Positions 52,673 through 62,132 are shown, numbered from the stretch's first letter. The stretch is DNA of 64,000 nucleotides from CALBPI01 sp038524795 (GCA_038524795.1 JBCBIJ010000001.1:443900-507899); one strand, 5' to 3'. Notes: generated by a model from the letters alone, not told the origin. Made by a program: numbers and translations.

Positions 52673-53341
52673 CTACCGAAAGTCGGTAAACGTCTCCAGC
52701 GTCTTGCGCGAGATCGCAGGCACCGTGGCATCTTCGGCAGGCTTGCCGACGACGAGCAGCAGGAACGCCCGCTCGTGTTTGGGCCGCTCGCAGATCTCGT
52801 TGAGAAACGCCATGGGGCTCGGCGTGTGCGTGAGCGAGGCCAGGCCACACTGGTGCAGCGCGGCGACAAGCATGCCCGTGGCAAGGCCCACCGACTCCTG
52901 CGGGTAGTAGTGCTTGGTCTTGTTGCCGTCGTCATCGACGGCGAATTTCTGCATGAAGATCGCGATGAGGTAGGGCGCGGTCTCGAGAAACGGTTTGTTG
53001 GCATCAGTCCCAAACTTCGCCAGCGCCTCGAGCCACTCGTCGGAGGCCCGGTGTTCGTAAAACTCGCGCTCCTCGGCTTCGGCAGCTTCGCGCACACGGC
53101 GTTTCATTTCGGGGTCCGAGATCACAGTGAAATGCCAGGGCTGCATGTTGGCCCCACTGGGCGCGGTGTTAGCCACACGCAGGCAGTCTTCGATCACCGC
53201 TCGAGGTACAGGCTCGTCAGAAAACTCGCGCACCGTCCGGCGACGGTCCATCTGCGCGAACAGCGCGGCGGCGCGCTCGGCCATTTCGGTGTCATCAAAT
53301 TGTACGTAGCCTTCGAGCGGCACGAACTTGGGCTCAGCCAT
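52673..53341 (-). CDS. Nitroreductase-fold flavoprotein, iodotyrosine-deiodinase-like
   Basis: The 222-residue protein follows mammalian iodotyrosine deiodinase (IYD) closely over its length: MDRRRTVREFSDEPVP (FMN-binding Arg cluster), NTAPSGANMQPWHFTVISDPEMKRRVREAAE, and ANKPFLETAPYLIAIF. The substrate-lid residues of IYD, Glu, Tyr and Lys, appear at E91, Y95 and K116. Bacterial homologues reductively dehalogenate halotyrosines. The start at 53341 is chosen from this alignment. It overlaps the ycgN 3' end by eight bases, so it is co-transcribed with it. Natural substrate is inferred, not shown. Confidence 0.85.
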   Translation of the reverse strand: MAEPKFVPLEGYVQFDDTEMAERAAALFAQMDRRRTVREFSDEPVPRAVIEDCLRVANTAPSGANMQPWHFTVISDPEMKRRVREAAEAEEREFYEHRASDEWLEALAKFGTDANKPFLETAPYLIAIFMQKFAVDDDGNKTKHYYPQESVGLATGMLVAALHQCGLASLTHTPSPMAFLNEICERPKHERAFLLLVVGKPAEDATVPAISRKTLETFTDFR

Positions 53342-53810
53342 CCGGGTCAATTCCTTCATCGGGATCGTGGTCATACTGCCACTGCGTCAGGACCACGTCA
53401 TCGGGGTCGGGGTCGCGCTTGGTCTGGCGCGCGAAGCCGCGCACAGAAACGCCCGCGGCGTGCACCGCGTCGGGATTGCCGCTCACAAGCGGGTGCCAAG
53501 GTGCCAGCGTGCGGCCCTCAGCCAGGCGCCGATAGGCACAGGTCGCGGGCAGCCAGTGCATCTCGCGAACCGTCTCTGGGCGAATCGTTGCGCAGGCGGG
53601 CACGCGCTGCAGTCGGTTCGTGTAGTCGCGGCAGCGGCAGCGATCCAGATCGAGCAGCGCGCAGGCGACATCCGCATACCAGACCTCCCCCGTGTCGGCG
53701 TCCTCAAACTTGTGCAGGCAGCACTTGGCGCAACCGTCGCAAAGCGCCTCCCACTCATCGGGCTGCAACGCATCGAGCGGGTAGCGCTCCCAGAAGCGTG
53801 GACGAGTCAC
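53334..53810 (-). CDS. ycgN: YcgN-like (UPF0260) cysteine-cluster protein
   Basis: The 158-residue protein begins FWERYPLDALQPDEWEALCDGCAKCC, the YcgN signature, and has further conserved cysteines (VACALLDLDRCRCRDY, PACATIRPE, PATCAYRRL). The cluster suggests bound zinc or an iron-sulfur centre; the family's role is unknown. Length is normal (about 150). It is divergent from the D-2-hydroxyacid dehydrogenase gene with only 48 bases between them. Confidence 0.9.
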   Translation of the reverse strand: MTRPRFWERYPLDALQPDEWEALCDGCAKCCLHKFEDADTGEVWYADVACALLDLDRCRCRDYTNRLQRVPACATIRPETVREMHWLPATCAYRRLAEGRTLAPWHPLVSGNPDAVHAAGVSVRGFARQTKRDPDPDDVVLTQWQYDHDPDEGIDPDG

Positions 53811-53858
53811 GGCACGGAGCGCGATACAATGGCGCGCGTTTTTGCAGAGGAACTTGGC

Positions 53859-54824
53859 ATGCGGGCGGTCTTTCTCGACGTCGCGAGCGTGGGTGAGGAT
53901 ATCACCACGGCCCCGTTGGCCGCGGCCGTCGACAGCCTTGCGTTGTACGACGCAACGGCTGCCGATGAGGTCATCGAACGCAGCCGGGGCGCCGAAGTTG
54001 TCATTACCAATAAGTGTCGCTTCGACGCGGACACGCTAGCCGCCCTCCCCGAGCTGCGCTACATCGGCCTCACGGCGACGGGCGCCGATGGCATCGATCT
54101 TGTCGCGGCCGGCGCACGAGGCATCGCCGTCACGAACATCACGGCCTACTGCACGCAGTCGGTGGCCCAACACGTCTTCGCCGTACTTTTGGCCTTGACG
54201 CACCGCATTGTCGACTACGATGCCCGCGTGCAGTCCGGTGGCTGGACGCGGCCAGGCAACTTCTGCCTGCTCGACTTTCCCATCCGCGAGCTGTCGGGTC
54301 GCGTCATGGGGATCGTGGGTTTCGGCGAATTGGGACGCGCGGTCGGTCGTCTGGCCGACGCCTTCGGGATGACCGTGCGCGTGGCGCAGCGCGATGCCAA
54401 CGATGATCGGCCGGGCCGCGTGCCGCTCGAGGTGCTGTTCGCAGAGTCCGATGTCGTGAGCCTGCATTGCCCACTCGACGCCAGCACCCACCACCTCGTC
54501 GACGCCGCCATGCTCGCCCGCATGAAGCCCGATGCCGTACTCATCAATACCGCCCGCGGCGGCCTCGTCGACGCTGATGCACTGGCCGCCGCACTGCGCG
54601 ACGAACGTATCGGCGGCGCGGCCATTGACGTGCTCGAACAGGAGCCGCCCGTCGACGGCAATGCACTCATCGGCGCGGACCTGCATAATCTCATCGTGAC
54701 ACCGCACACGGCATGGGCGGCCCGCGAGGCACGCCAGCGCGCCATCGACCAAACGGCCGAGAACCTGCGTTTGTTTCTCAATGACGGTCGACGCAACCGC
54801 ATCGACATCGACCCGGACGACTGA
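53859..54824 (+). CDS. D-2-hydroxyacid dehydrogenase (glycerate dehydrogenase-like)
   Basis: The 321-residue NAD(P)-dependent enzyme has the catalytic set of the family: NTARGGLVD (Arg), VLEQEPP (Glu) and VTPHTAW (His), plus the Rossmann motif GIVGFGELGRAVG in the middle. Closest type appears to be HprA/glycerate or hydroxypyruvate reductase. The start at 53859 has AGAGG eight bases upstream and gives a normal N-terminus; longer in-frame starts are weaker. The photolyase gene follows with no gap, so the two share a message. Confidence 0.88.
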   Translation: MRAVFLDVASVGEDITTAPLAAAVDSLALYDATAADEVIERSRGAEVVITNKCRFDADTLAALPELRYIGLTATGADGIDLVAAGARGIAVTNITAYCTQSVAQHVFAVLLALTHRIVDYDARVQSGGWTRPGNFCLLDFPIRELSGRVMGIVGFGELGRAVGRLADAFGMTVRVAQRDANDDRPGRVPLEVLFAESDVVSLHCPLDASTHHLVDAAMLARMKPDAVLINTARGGLVDADALAAALRDERIGGAAIDVLEQEPPVDGNALIGADLHNLIVTPHTAWAAREARQRAIDQTAENLRLFLNDGRRNRIDIDPDD

Positions 54825-56270
54825 ATGACCAACCGACACGAGACCGGCATTGTCTGGTTTCGCCGCGACCTGCGGCTGACCGATCAGCCCGCGCTGCGCG
54901 ACGCGCTTGAGCAGTGCAACGAGCTCGTGCTGCTTTACATCGACGACAGCGAGACAGAAACGGACTGGGCTGCGGGTGCGGCCAGTCGTTGGTGGTTGCA
55001 CCAGAGTCTTGAAGCGCTGGGCAGCGATATCGCGTCGCGCGGTGCCACGCTGACGCTTCGGCGCGGGCCCGCACTGGACACGCTGCGCACGGTCATCGCA
55101 GAGACAGGCGCCTCGGCCGTCTTCTGGAACCGTCTCTACGAGCCTGCAGCCATCGACCGCGACAAGGCCATCAAATCAGCGCTTCAGGATGACGACATCG
55201 CGGTGCACAGCCACAACGGTGCCTTGCTGCAGGAACCCTGGACCGTCGTGACCAAGACGGGCACACCCTACCGGGTGTTCACGCCCTACTGGCGCGCGGC
55301 GCGCGCGCAGCTGCACCGGGCGGACCCGCTGGCGGCACCCCCTGTGATCACCGGTGTCGAGTTGGATTCGCTTGCACTCGATGCCTTGGGGCTCGAACCG
55401 ACCATCGACTGGGACGAGGGTCTCGAGGCAGCCTGGACGCCCGGCGAGGCCGGCGCGATGTCGCGCGCACGCGCGTTCGTCACTGACCCCGTTCGGGACT
55501 ACGACACCACGCGCGACCTGCCGGGGACGGCAGGCACCTCTCGCCTGTCGCCGCATCTGCACTTCGGTGAGATTTCGCCACGGCAGGTGTGGCGCCTCGT
55601 CGAAGAAGCGCAGGACCCCGAGGCCGACGGCTGCCGCGTGTTCCTGACTGAGATCGGCTGGCGCGAGTTTTCACACTACGTGATGTTTCACTTCCCGCAC
55701 ACGACCGATGCGCCCATGAACGAGAGGTTCGCAGCCTTCCCTTGGCGAGACGACGACGACGCGGCCGGCGACATCCGTGCCTGGGAACGTGGCAATACGG
55801 GCATTCCGATTGTGGACGCAGGCATGCGTGAACTCTGGCGCACGGGTTGGATGCACAACCGCGTGCGCATGATCGTGGCCTCGCTGCTCGTGAAGAACAT
55901 CCGCGCACACTGGCTGCACGGCGCACGCTGGTTTTGGGACACACTCGTCGATGCTGACCTGCCCGCCAACACGATGGGCTGGCAGTGGTCAGCGGGCACT
56001 GGCGCCGATGCGGCGCCTTACTTTCGCATCTTCAATCCCGTCACCCAGGGCGAGAAGTTCGACGGCGACGGCGCCTACGTTCGCCACTGGGTACCCGAGC
56101 TTGCCGCGCTGCCGAAGAAGTACCTGCACAAACCCTGGGAAGCACCCGAGGCGGTACTGCGCGAGGCGGGCGTCACGCTTGGCCGCGACTACCCGCGTCC
56201 CATTGTCGACCTCAAAGTCTCCCGCAAGGCCGCGCTCGACGCCTTTCAGACCCTCAAGGAAGCCAGCTGA
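54825..56270 (+). CDS. phrB: Deoxyribodipyrimidine photolyase (class I CPD type)
   Basis: The 481-residue flavoprotein repairs UV-induced pyrimidine dimers with blue light. Landmarks are IVWFRRDLRLTDQPAL at the N-terminus (antenna-domain start), SRLSPHLHFGEISPRQVW, LTEIGWREFSHYVMFHFP, WERGNTGIPIVDAGMRELWRTGWMHNRVRM and DLPANTMGWQWSAGTGADAAPYFRIFNP, covering the FAD pocket and the Trp residues of the electron chain. The start codon directly follows the dehydrogenase stop. No own ribosome-binding site, so translation is coupled. The stop shares one base with the oxyR start. Confidence 0.95.
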   Translation: MTNRHETGIVWFRRDLRLTDQPALRDALEQCNELVLLYIDDSETETDWAAGAASRWWLHQSLEALGSDIASRGATLTLRRGPALDTLRTVIAETGASAVFWNRLYEPAAIDRDKAIKSALQDDDIAVHSHNGALLQEPWTVVTKTGTPYRVFTPYWRAARAQLHRADPLAAPPVITGVELDSLALDALGLEPTIDWDEGLEAAWTPGEAGAMSRARAFVTDPVRDYDTTRDLPGTAGTSRLSPHLHFGEISPRQVWRLVEEAQDPEADGCRVFLTEIGWREFSHYVMFHFPHTTDAPMNERFAAFPWRDDDDAAGDIRAWERGNTGIPIVDAGMRELWRTGWMHNRVRMIVASLLVKNIRAHWLHGARWFWDTLVDADLPANTMGWQWSAGTGADAAPYFRIFNPVTQGEKFDGDGAYVRHWVPELAALPKKYLHKPWEAPEAVLREAGVTLGRDYPRPIVDLKVSRKAALDAFQTLKEAS

Positions 56271-57181
56271 TGGCCAGCAATCTGCACTTTAATCTGCGCA
56301 TGCTGCGCTACCTCGTGGCGCTCGACGAGCACCGTCATTTCGGCCGCGCCGCTGAAGCCTGCTTCGTGACCCAGCCCACGCTGAGCACCCAGGTGAAAAA
56401 ATTGGAGGAACAGCTCGGGGTCACGCTTGTTGAGCGACACTCGCGGGGTATCACGCTGACTCAAACGGGTACCGCCATCGCTGAGCGCGCCCGCGAGCTG
56501 CTCCGTGAGGCTGAGTCGATCAACGAGCTCGCACAAATGCACCAGGACCCGCAAGCGGGCCGGCTGCGCATCGGCCTGATCCCAACTATCGCGCCTTACC
56601 TGTTGCCGCACGCCGCGCCCGCGCTCGCCGACCGCTTCGAACGCCTGCGCTGTCTGTACCTGGAGCTGCAAACCGACCCACTCATGGCAGCGATCCGCAG
56701 TGGCGATGTCGACATGGGCGTACTGGCGCTGCCGCTCGACCTTGCCGGCTGTGACTCCCACGAGCTGTTCGTCGAGCCGTTCCTGCTCGCCGTCGGTGCC
56801 GATCACGAGCTCGCAGGCCAACGCGTCGTGAATCAGGACGTCATCGCCGACGAGCACTTTCTGTTGCTTGAGGACGGTCACTGCCTGCGCGACCAGGCGC
56901 TCGAGGTCTGCGCCATGGCCGGCGGCGTCAACGAGGACGAGTTTCGCGCCACGAGCCTGGAGACGCTGCGCCAGATGGTGGCCGGCGGCGCGGGCGTGAC
57001 GCTGCTGCCCGAGCTTGCCGTGCGCGACCAGGTCTCTGATGACGATCGGCTGGTGACGCTGCGTTTCGAAGCACCAGAACCGTCGCGAACGGTGGTGGGC
57101 GTTTGGCGCGCCAGTCACCCGCGCGGCGACCTCATCCGCGATGTCTGCGGCACGATCCTGGACGCCGTACCCGGCCACTAA
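56270..57181 (+). CDS. oxyR: Hydrogen peroxide-sensing regulator OxyR
   Basis: The 303-residue LysR-type regulator has an N-terminal helix-turn-helix (HFGRAAEACFVTQPTLSTQVKKLEEQLG). The two redox cysteines of OxyR sit in LEDGHCLRDQALEVC (C205 and C214), matching C199/C208 of E. coli. Oxidation to the disulfide activates catalase, peroxidase and related genes. Starting on the last base of the photolyase stop (TGATG), it would be transcribed from the dehydrogenase-photolyase promoter, an unusual place for oxyR, which often stands alone or beside peroxide genes. Confidence 0.95.
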   Translation: MASNLHFNLRMLRYLVALDEHRHFGRAAEACFVTQPTLSTQVKKLEEQLGVTLVERHSRGITLTQTGTAIAERARELLREAESINELAQMHQDPQAGRLRIGLIPTIAPYLLPHAAPALADRFERLRCLYLELQTDPLMAAIRSGDVDMGVLALPLDLAGCDSHELFVEPFLLAVGADHELAGQRVVNQDVIADEHFLLLEDGHCLRDQALEVCAMAGGVNEDEFRATSLETLRQMVAGGAGVTLLPELAVRDQVSDDDRLVTLRFEAPEPSRTVVGVWRASHPRGDLIRDVCGTILDAVPGH

Positions 57182-57186
57182 ACGCC

Positions 57187-58134
57187 ATGAAACGCTTCCG
57201 CCACCTGCTGCAGATCGCGCGTGACGGCTTCGACGACATGGCGCCGGCGCTGCGCCGCGCCTTCAACGACGACCCGCTCGATGACAACTTGAGCCAGGTG
57301 TTCGGCGCGCAGCCCAGACTGCGCATCGTGTTGCTGACGCTGGCGGCCATCGCGGTCGGGCTCGTCGTCGACGGGCTGGCCGCGGACACCGGTCCGCCCG
57401 AGCTCGTGAACTGGCCCGCGGCCTGTGTTTGCGTGGCCTTTGCACTCGCGGTACGGCGTTACCTGTTCCAGAGTGGTGCGGCCACCCGCAACGACTTCGT
57501 TTGGCTCGTCGCACCCATCATTCCCGCGACTGCAATCCTCGTGCTGCTGTCGCTGGGTTTCAGCCTTGTCGATTCCGGCATCGAGACGCTCGAAGACGCG
57601 CCCTTCTGGGCCTACACGGGCGGGCTCGCGAAATGGCTGGCTGACGGCAGTGAAGTGGCGGCCGGCATCGCGATCGCATTCGCGGCGTTGTGTTACAGCC
57701 AGAATTGGGTTGCCGCACTCTGGACCCTGGCCTGGCGCTTGTTCGCGTTACAGATCGTTTTGCGGGTGCTGCTCTACATCATGCTCGAGATCAGCATCAT
57801 GGAGCGCATACTCTCTGCTTTTGTCGAAGCGATCTTCGGCATCCGGCTGCCACCCTGGATGGGCGAGTTCGTCGACCAGCTGACCTATTCCGCCATTCTA
57901 TTCGTACTCTATTTCGCCATCATCGGCGCCACCTGGACCGTGTGCCGGAAGGCGTTTCCCGAGCTGCTCGAGACGGGTGAAGTCGACATCGTCGAAACCG
58001 TGCGTCGGCTCGTCGACCCGGAGGTCGAGAAACGCGAGCAGAAACAGGCGGAGAAGGCCGCGCGCAAAGCTGAAAAAAAACAGCAGAAAGCCGACAAGAA
58101 GGCGGCCAAGGCCGCACGCAAGGACGGCGGCTAA
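57187..58134 (+). CDS. Hypothetical membrane protein with Lys/Ala-rich tail
   Basis: The 315-residue protein has a soluble N-terminal 45 residues and about five or six membrane helices between residues 50 and 265. A long basic C-terminal tail follows (about 275-315), rich in Lys, Ala and Gln with coiled-coil character (EKREQKQAEKAARKAEKKQQ). I do not recognise the family. It starts five bases after oxyR, so it belongs to the same operon, and ends three bases from the convergent ybbP-like gene. A stress-related membrane role is only suggested by position. Confidence 0.8.
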   Translation: MKRFRHLLQIARDGFDDMAPALRRAFNDDPLDDNLSQVFGAQPRLRIVLLTLAAIAVGLVVDGLAADTGPPELVNWPAACVCVAFALAVRRYLFQSGAATRNDFVWLVAPIIPATAILVLLSLGFSLVDSGIETLEDAPFWAYTGGLAKWLADGSEVAAGIAIAFAALCYSQNWVAALWTLAWRLFALQIVLRVLLYIMLEISIMERILSAFVEAIFGIRLPPWMGEFVDQLTYSAILFVLYFAIIGATWTVCRKAFPELLETGEVDIVETVRRLVDPEVEKREQKQAEKAARKAEKKQQKADKKAAKAARKDGG

Positions 58135-58137
58135 GCC

Positions 58138-60627
58138 TCAGCCGCGTCGCAACGTGCGCACGGGTGGCGTATCAGCTGCAGACCGCGCCGCGAGCGTCCC
58201 GCTGGCACCGACCATGACCAGCCCGGCCACGAGTCCCGCGAACCAGAGCACGGGGTTCACGCCCAGCTCCAGGTCAAACAGCTCCTGTGCCGCAACAATG
58301 CCAATGGCGGTCGCGCCCGTTGCCGCACAGGCGCCTGCCAGCAAACCGAGCGCCGAGAACTCGGCGAGGATGCCCGCGAGGATCGTGCCCCGTGTCGCAC
58401 CGAAGGTGCGCAGCAAAGCGCTCTCGTAGCGGCGTTCATCGAGCGTCGACTGGATCGCGGCGAACAGCACGACGAGGCCGGCCGCCAGCGTAAACAGGAA
58501 CACGTACTGCACGGCCAGAGAGGCTTTGTCGATGATGCCGCGCACCTGCGCCAGCGCCGCCTCAATGTCGATAACCGAAACGCTTGGGTGTTCTCGCACG
58601 AGTGTCAGCAGCACGCCGTTGGTCGACTCGGGCACGTACAGCGACGTGATGTAGGTTTGCGGCAGCTCAGCCATGCCAGCCGGGCTCAGAACCATGAAGA
58701 AGTTCGGCTTGAAGGAGTCCCAGTCGATGCGGCGCAAGCTCGTGATCTCGGCCGTGATGGGTACACCCGCGAAATCGAACGACAGCGTGTCGCCAATACC
58801 GACGCCCATTTCCTGAGCCGTATCTTCATCAACGGAGACCTGGGGCGCGCCCGAATAATCGGCGGCCCAGAATTGGCCCTCGACGACCTCGTTGCTCGGG
58901 TCAAGCGTTGGTGACCAGCTCAGGTTGATCTCGCGACCCAGACGTCGCGTGCCTTCGCCGCTTGGCGACGACCAATCGTCGGCCGCCGTCTCATTGACGG
59001 CCGTGATGCGGCCGCGAACGAGCGGCGTGAACGCCACATCACCGAGCCCGGCGTCGCTGAAGATGTCGCCGATACTGTCGCGTTCTTCGGGTTGGATATT
59101 AATGAGAAACTGGTTGGGCGCCGACTCATCGACGGTTGCCCGCCAACCCGACAACAGGTCGTTGCGAACGAGCGTCAGCAACAGCAAGACCATGAGCCCG
59201 AGGCCGAAGGCCACGACCTGGATCGCGCTGTTCTGTCCCCGCCGCGCCACGTTGGCGAGCCCGTAACGCCAGGACACGCCGACGTTGCCGCGCAGCCGCG
59301 ACAGCCCACCGACGAGCAGGCGGCCAGCGCCATACAGCACGGCCGCTGTAATCACGGTGCCGCCGATGATGACCGTGAGCAGCGTGGCGTCGCGCACGGC
59401 CCACCAGACAAGCAGCGCCAGTGTGGCAAGTGCTAAACCCCAGGTCAGCCAAGCCGCTGGCGGCGGCGGTGCGATATCGTTGCGCAGCACGCGCAGCGGC
59501 GGCGTGTCGCGAAGCTGGAACAATGACGGCAGTGCAAAGCCCGCCATTAGTACGAGGGCGGTAATCATGCCCGGAAGCGCAGGCTCCCAGCCGGGCTCGG
59601 GCAGGTCGCCCCGCAGCCAACCCGTCAGCAACGCCGACAACCCCCGTTCGGCCGCGAAGCCAAGCGCGGTCCCAATGAGACTCGCGACGACACCGACGGC
59701 CATGAGGTGAACGAGCCCAACGCGCAGCACGAGCGCCTGTGGTGCACCAAACGTCTTCATGAGCGCCGCGCTGTCGAGGCGCCTTTCCGCGTAGCGCCGC
59801 GCCGACATAGCCACGGCCACTGCGGCGAGGATCAGGCTCACGAGTGACGCCAGCGACAGGAAGCGCCCAGCGCGCGAGATGGCCGAGGCCAGCTGCGTGC
59901 CCGCAGCCGCTTCGTCCTCGATGCGCACGCCTTCAACGTCTTCCTCGCGCAACGCCTCACCGAACGCAGCCACATCGGCCTCGTTACCGGCGTAGAGCTG
60001 CGTGTAACGCACCCGGCTCCCCTCGGCGAGCAAGCCGCTGGCTTCAATGTCCCGGATGTTCACGAGCAGCGTCGGCGCAAGCGCGGTGAAGCCAGGCGAC
60101 TGGTCCGGGCGGTACACAAGCACCGAATCGACCTCGAGTGTGAGTCGGCCCACTTCGATCGTGTCGCCCGCGTCGACGCCCAGCCGCGCAAGCATGGCTG
60201 CGTCGGCGTAGGCCGTACCCGAGGGTGGCGCCCCACGCGCGGCTGCGGGTGTCGCAAACAGTTTGGGCGCGAGCCGCAGTTCGCCGCGTAACGGGTAGCG
60301 TGTCGATACCGCTTTGAGGTTCACAAGCACGCGCTGCTCGCCCGCGAACACGACACTGGGAAAGTTCAGAGCCTGCGCTGTTTCGAGCCCCGCAGCATCG
60401 CCCCGCGCCAGCCACTCGGGATCGAGCTCACGCCCCGACCCAACCCGCAGGTCGGCAGCGAGGACCTCGCTGGCCTGTCGCGCCACGGCCTTGCCGATGC
60501 GGTCCGTGAGAAAGCTGATCGCCGTGATCGAGCCCACGGCCACGACAAGCGCCGCCATGAGTACGACGAGCTCACCGGAGCGCAGCTCGCGCCAAAGCCC
60601 GTTCAGTGCAAACCGCCAGGTCCCCAT
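58138..60627 (-). CDS. ybbP: FtsX-family ABC permease (YbbP-like)
   Basis: The 829-residue inner-membrane protein has the YbbP layout: an N-terminal helix (LVVLMAALVVAVGSI), a large periplasmic MacB-type domain, a central bundle of about six helices including two paired FtsX-like units (LASLVSLILAAVAVAMSARRYAERRLDSAALMKTFGAP and AIQSTLDERRYESALLRTFGAT), and a second periplasmic region between them. It forms an exporter or lipoprotein/lipid-handling complex with YbbA; the substrate is not established. Its start overlaps the ybbA stop. Confidence 0.92.
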   Translation of the reverse strand: MGTWRFALNGLWRELRSGELVVLMAALVVAVGSITAISFLTDRIGKAVARQASEVLAADLRVGSGRELDPEWLARGDAAGLETAQALNFPSVVFAGEQRVLVNLKAVSTRYPLRGELRLAPKLFATPAAARGAPPSGTAYADAAMLARLGVDAGDTIEVGRLTLEVDSVLVYRPDQSPGFTALAPTLLVNIRDIEASGLLAEGSRVRYTQLYAGNEADVAAFGEALREEDVEGVRIEDEAAAGTQLASAISRAGRFLSLASLVSLILAAVAVAMSARRYAERRLDSAALMKTFGAPQALVLRVGLVHLMAVGVVASLIGTALGFAAERGLSALLTGWLRGDLPEPGWEPALPGMITALVLMAGFALPSLFQLRDTPPLRVLRNDIAPPPPAAWLTWGLALATLALLVWWAVRDATLLTVIIGGTVITAAVLYGAGRLLVGGLSRLRGNVGVSWRYGLANVARRGQNSAIQVVAFGLGLMVLLLLTLVRNDLLSGWRATVDESAPNQFLINIQPEERDSIGDIFSDAGLGDVAFTPLVRGRITAVNETAADDWSSPSGEGTRRLGREINLSWSPTLDPSNEVVEGQFWAADYSGAPQVSVDEDTAQEMGVGIGDTLSFDFAGVPITAEITSLRRIDWDSFKPNFFMVLSPAGMAELPQTYITSLYVPESTNGVLLTLVREHPSVSVIDIEAALAQVRGIIDKASLAVQYVFLFTLAAGLVVLFAAIQSTLDERRYESALLRTFGATRGTILAGILAEFSALGLLAGACAATGATAIGIVAAQELFDLELGVNPVLWFAGLVAGLVMVGASGTLAARSAADTPPVRTLRRG

Positions 60628-61349
60628 TAGCCGCGCTCATCCCGCGCCAGTCGCCCACCCTCGATCGCGAGCCGGCGGCTGCAACGCTGGGCCAGCCCCT
60701 GATCGTGCGTGACGAGGATCAGGGTCGCGTCGTGTCGTTTGTTGAGGTCGAAGAGCAGGCGCTCGATGTTCTCGCCCGTGCCTGTGTCGAGGTTGCCCGT
60801 GGGCTCATCGGCGAACAGCAACGCCGGGCGCGAGGCGAAGGCGCGCGCAATCGCGACGCGCTGCTTTTCGCCACCCGACAGCTGCGCGGGATAGTGGCGC
60901 AGGCGTTCGCCAAGCCCGACATCCGTGAGAATCTCGGTCGCCACCTTGCGCGCCTGGCGCTCCCCGGCGAGCTCGAGCGGCATCATGACGTTCTCGATGG
61001 CCGTCAGCGCCGGGATTAAGTGAAACGACTGGAACACAAAGCCGACGCGGCCCGCGCGTACTTTGGCGCGCCCGTCTTCATCGAGGCCCGCAAGCGACAC
61101 GCCATCGAGTGTCACGTCGCCGCGCGAGGGCGTATCCAGACCCGCCAGCAGGGCCAGCAACGTCGACTTGCCGGCACCCGAGGGCCCAACGACGGCCAGC
61201 GTCTCACCGCGGCTGACGTCAAAACTCACGTCATCCAGAATGGTCAGATCGCCGTCGGCGCCCGTTACGGTTTTGCCGAGGCCCCGCGCAGACAGCACCA
61301 GGTCCGTCGCAGCGTCGTGCTGCGTTACACTTGCAGTTTCGTGTTCCAT
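60627..61349 (-). CDS. ybbA: ABC transporter ATP-binding protein (YbbA-like, LolD/MacB type)
   Basis: The 240-residue ATPase has Walker A GPSGAGKST, the Q-loop FVFQSFHLIPALTAIENV, signature LSGGEKQRVAIARAF, Walker B LLFADEPTGNLD and the H-loop THD, in the short LolD/MacB-type form that powers FtsX-like permeases. The start at 61349 is the ATG of MEHETASV; longer in-frame starts cross into the divergent tesA promoter. Together with the downstream permease it makes the YbbAP unit, and the divergent tesA partner repeats the E. coli tesA / ybbA-ybbP order. Confidence 0.93.
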   Translation of the reverse strand: MEHETASVTQHDAATDLVLSARGLGKTVTGADGDLTILDDVSFDVSRGETLAVVGPSGAGKSTLLALLAGLDTPSRGDVTLDGVSLAGLDEDGRAKVRAGRVGFVFQSFHLIPALTAIENVMMPLELAGERQARKVATEILTDVGLGERLRHYPAQLSGGEKQRVAIARAFASRPALLFADEPTGNLDTGTGENIERLLFDLNKRHDATLILVTHDQGLAQRCSRRLAIEGGRLARDERG

Positions 61350-61368
61350 CGTCTTCGATCCGGCCTCT

Positions 61369-62124
61369 ATGCGTGCCAGCAAGAATGTCCTGCTCGTTAT
61401 TGCCGTCGCCCTCGCACTGCTAGCCGCGTGGGCGCTTGCCTCTCGTGATTTCGAGGCGCCTGCAGGCCCGGATGCGCCTGCGGCGGCCACCACACCGAGT
61501 GCCCCGGCGCCGGTTTCGGCACCTGATGCCTTACCGGATGACGCACCGGTGTTGCTCGTGGTTGGCGACAGCCTCAGTGCAGGCTACGGCCTCGAGCGCG
61601 TCACCGAAGGCTGGGTCGCACTCCTGCAGGCGCGCCTGCGCAGCGAAGGTTATGCAATTCGCGTCGTCAACGCGAGCATCAGCGGCGACACGACGCGGGG
61701 TGGACGCGCCCGGCTGCCCGCAGCGCTCGACCGCTTCGCACCCGCGATCACGGTCATCGAGCTCGGCGGCAACGACGGGCTGCGCGGTTTCCCGCTCGAA
61801 GAGATGGAAGGCAACCTCAACGAGATGATCGCCGCATCGCGCGGGGCAGGCAGCGACGTGGTGTTGTTCGCCATGATGATCCCGACTAACTATGGCGCGC
61901 GCTACACCGAAGATTTCCAGCAGCGGTTCGACGTCGTGGCCTCGAGCAACGATGTCCCGCTCGTGCCGTTCTTCCTCGAGGAGGTCGCGCTCGACGCGAC
62001 GCTCATGCAGGCGGACGGCATCCATCCCAACGCAAACGCGCAGCCCATCATGCTCGACGCCGTATGGCCGGTGATCGAGCCCGTGCTGCAACGCTTTAAA
62101 CAAACTTCCGACGTCCAGGAGTAA
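61369..62124 (+). CDS. tesA: GDSL esterase/lysophospholipase TesA
   Basis: The 251-residue protein starts with an N-terminal hydrophobic segment (about 7-24) and an Ala/Pro-rich linker. The SGNH hydrolase blocks follow: VVGDSLSAGYG (nucleophile S68), NASISGDTTRGG, ELGGNDGLRG and DGIHPNANAQ with the catalytic Asp and His. TesA hydrolyses thioesters, lysophospholipids and aryl esters in the periplasm. Only 19 bases separate its start from ybbA, so they share a divergent promoter. fadD follows after eight bases. Confidence 0.93.
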   Translation: MRASKNVLLVIAVALALLAAWALASRDFEAPAGPDAPAAATTPSAPAPVSAPDALPDDAPVLLVVGDSLSAGYGLERVTEGWVALLQARLRSEGYAIRVVNASISGDTTRGGRARLPAALDRFAPAITVIELGGNDGLRGFPLEEMEGNLNEMIAASRGAGSDVVLFAMMIPTNYGARYTEDFQQRFDVVASSNDVPLVPFFLEEVALDATLMQADGIHPNANAQPIMLDAVWPVIEPVLQRFKQTSDVQE

Positions 62125-62132
62125 TACGGCGC

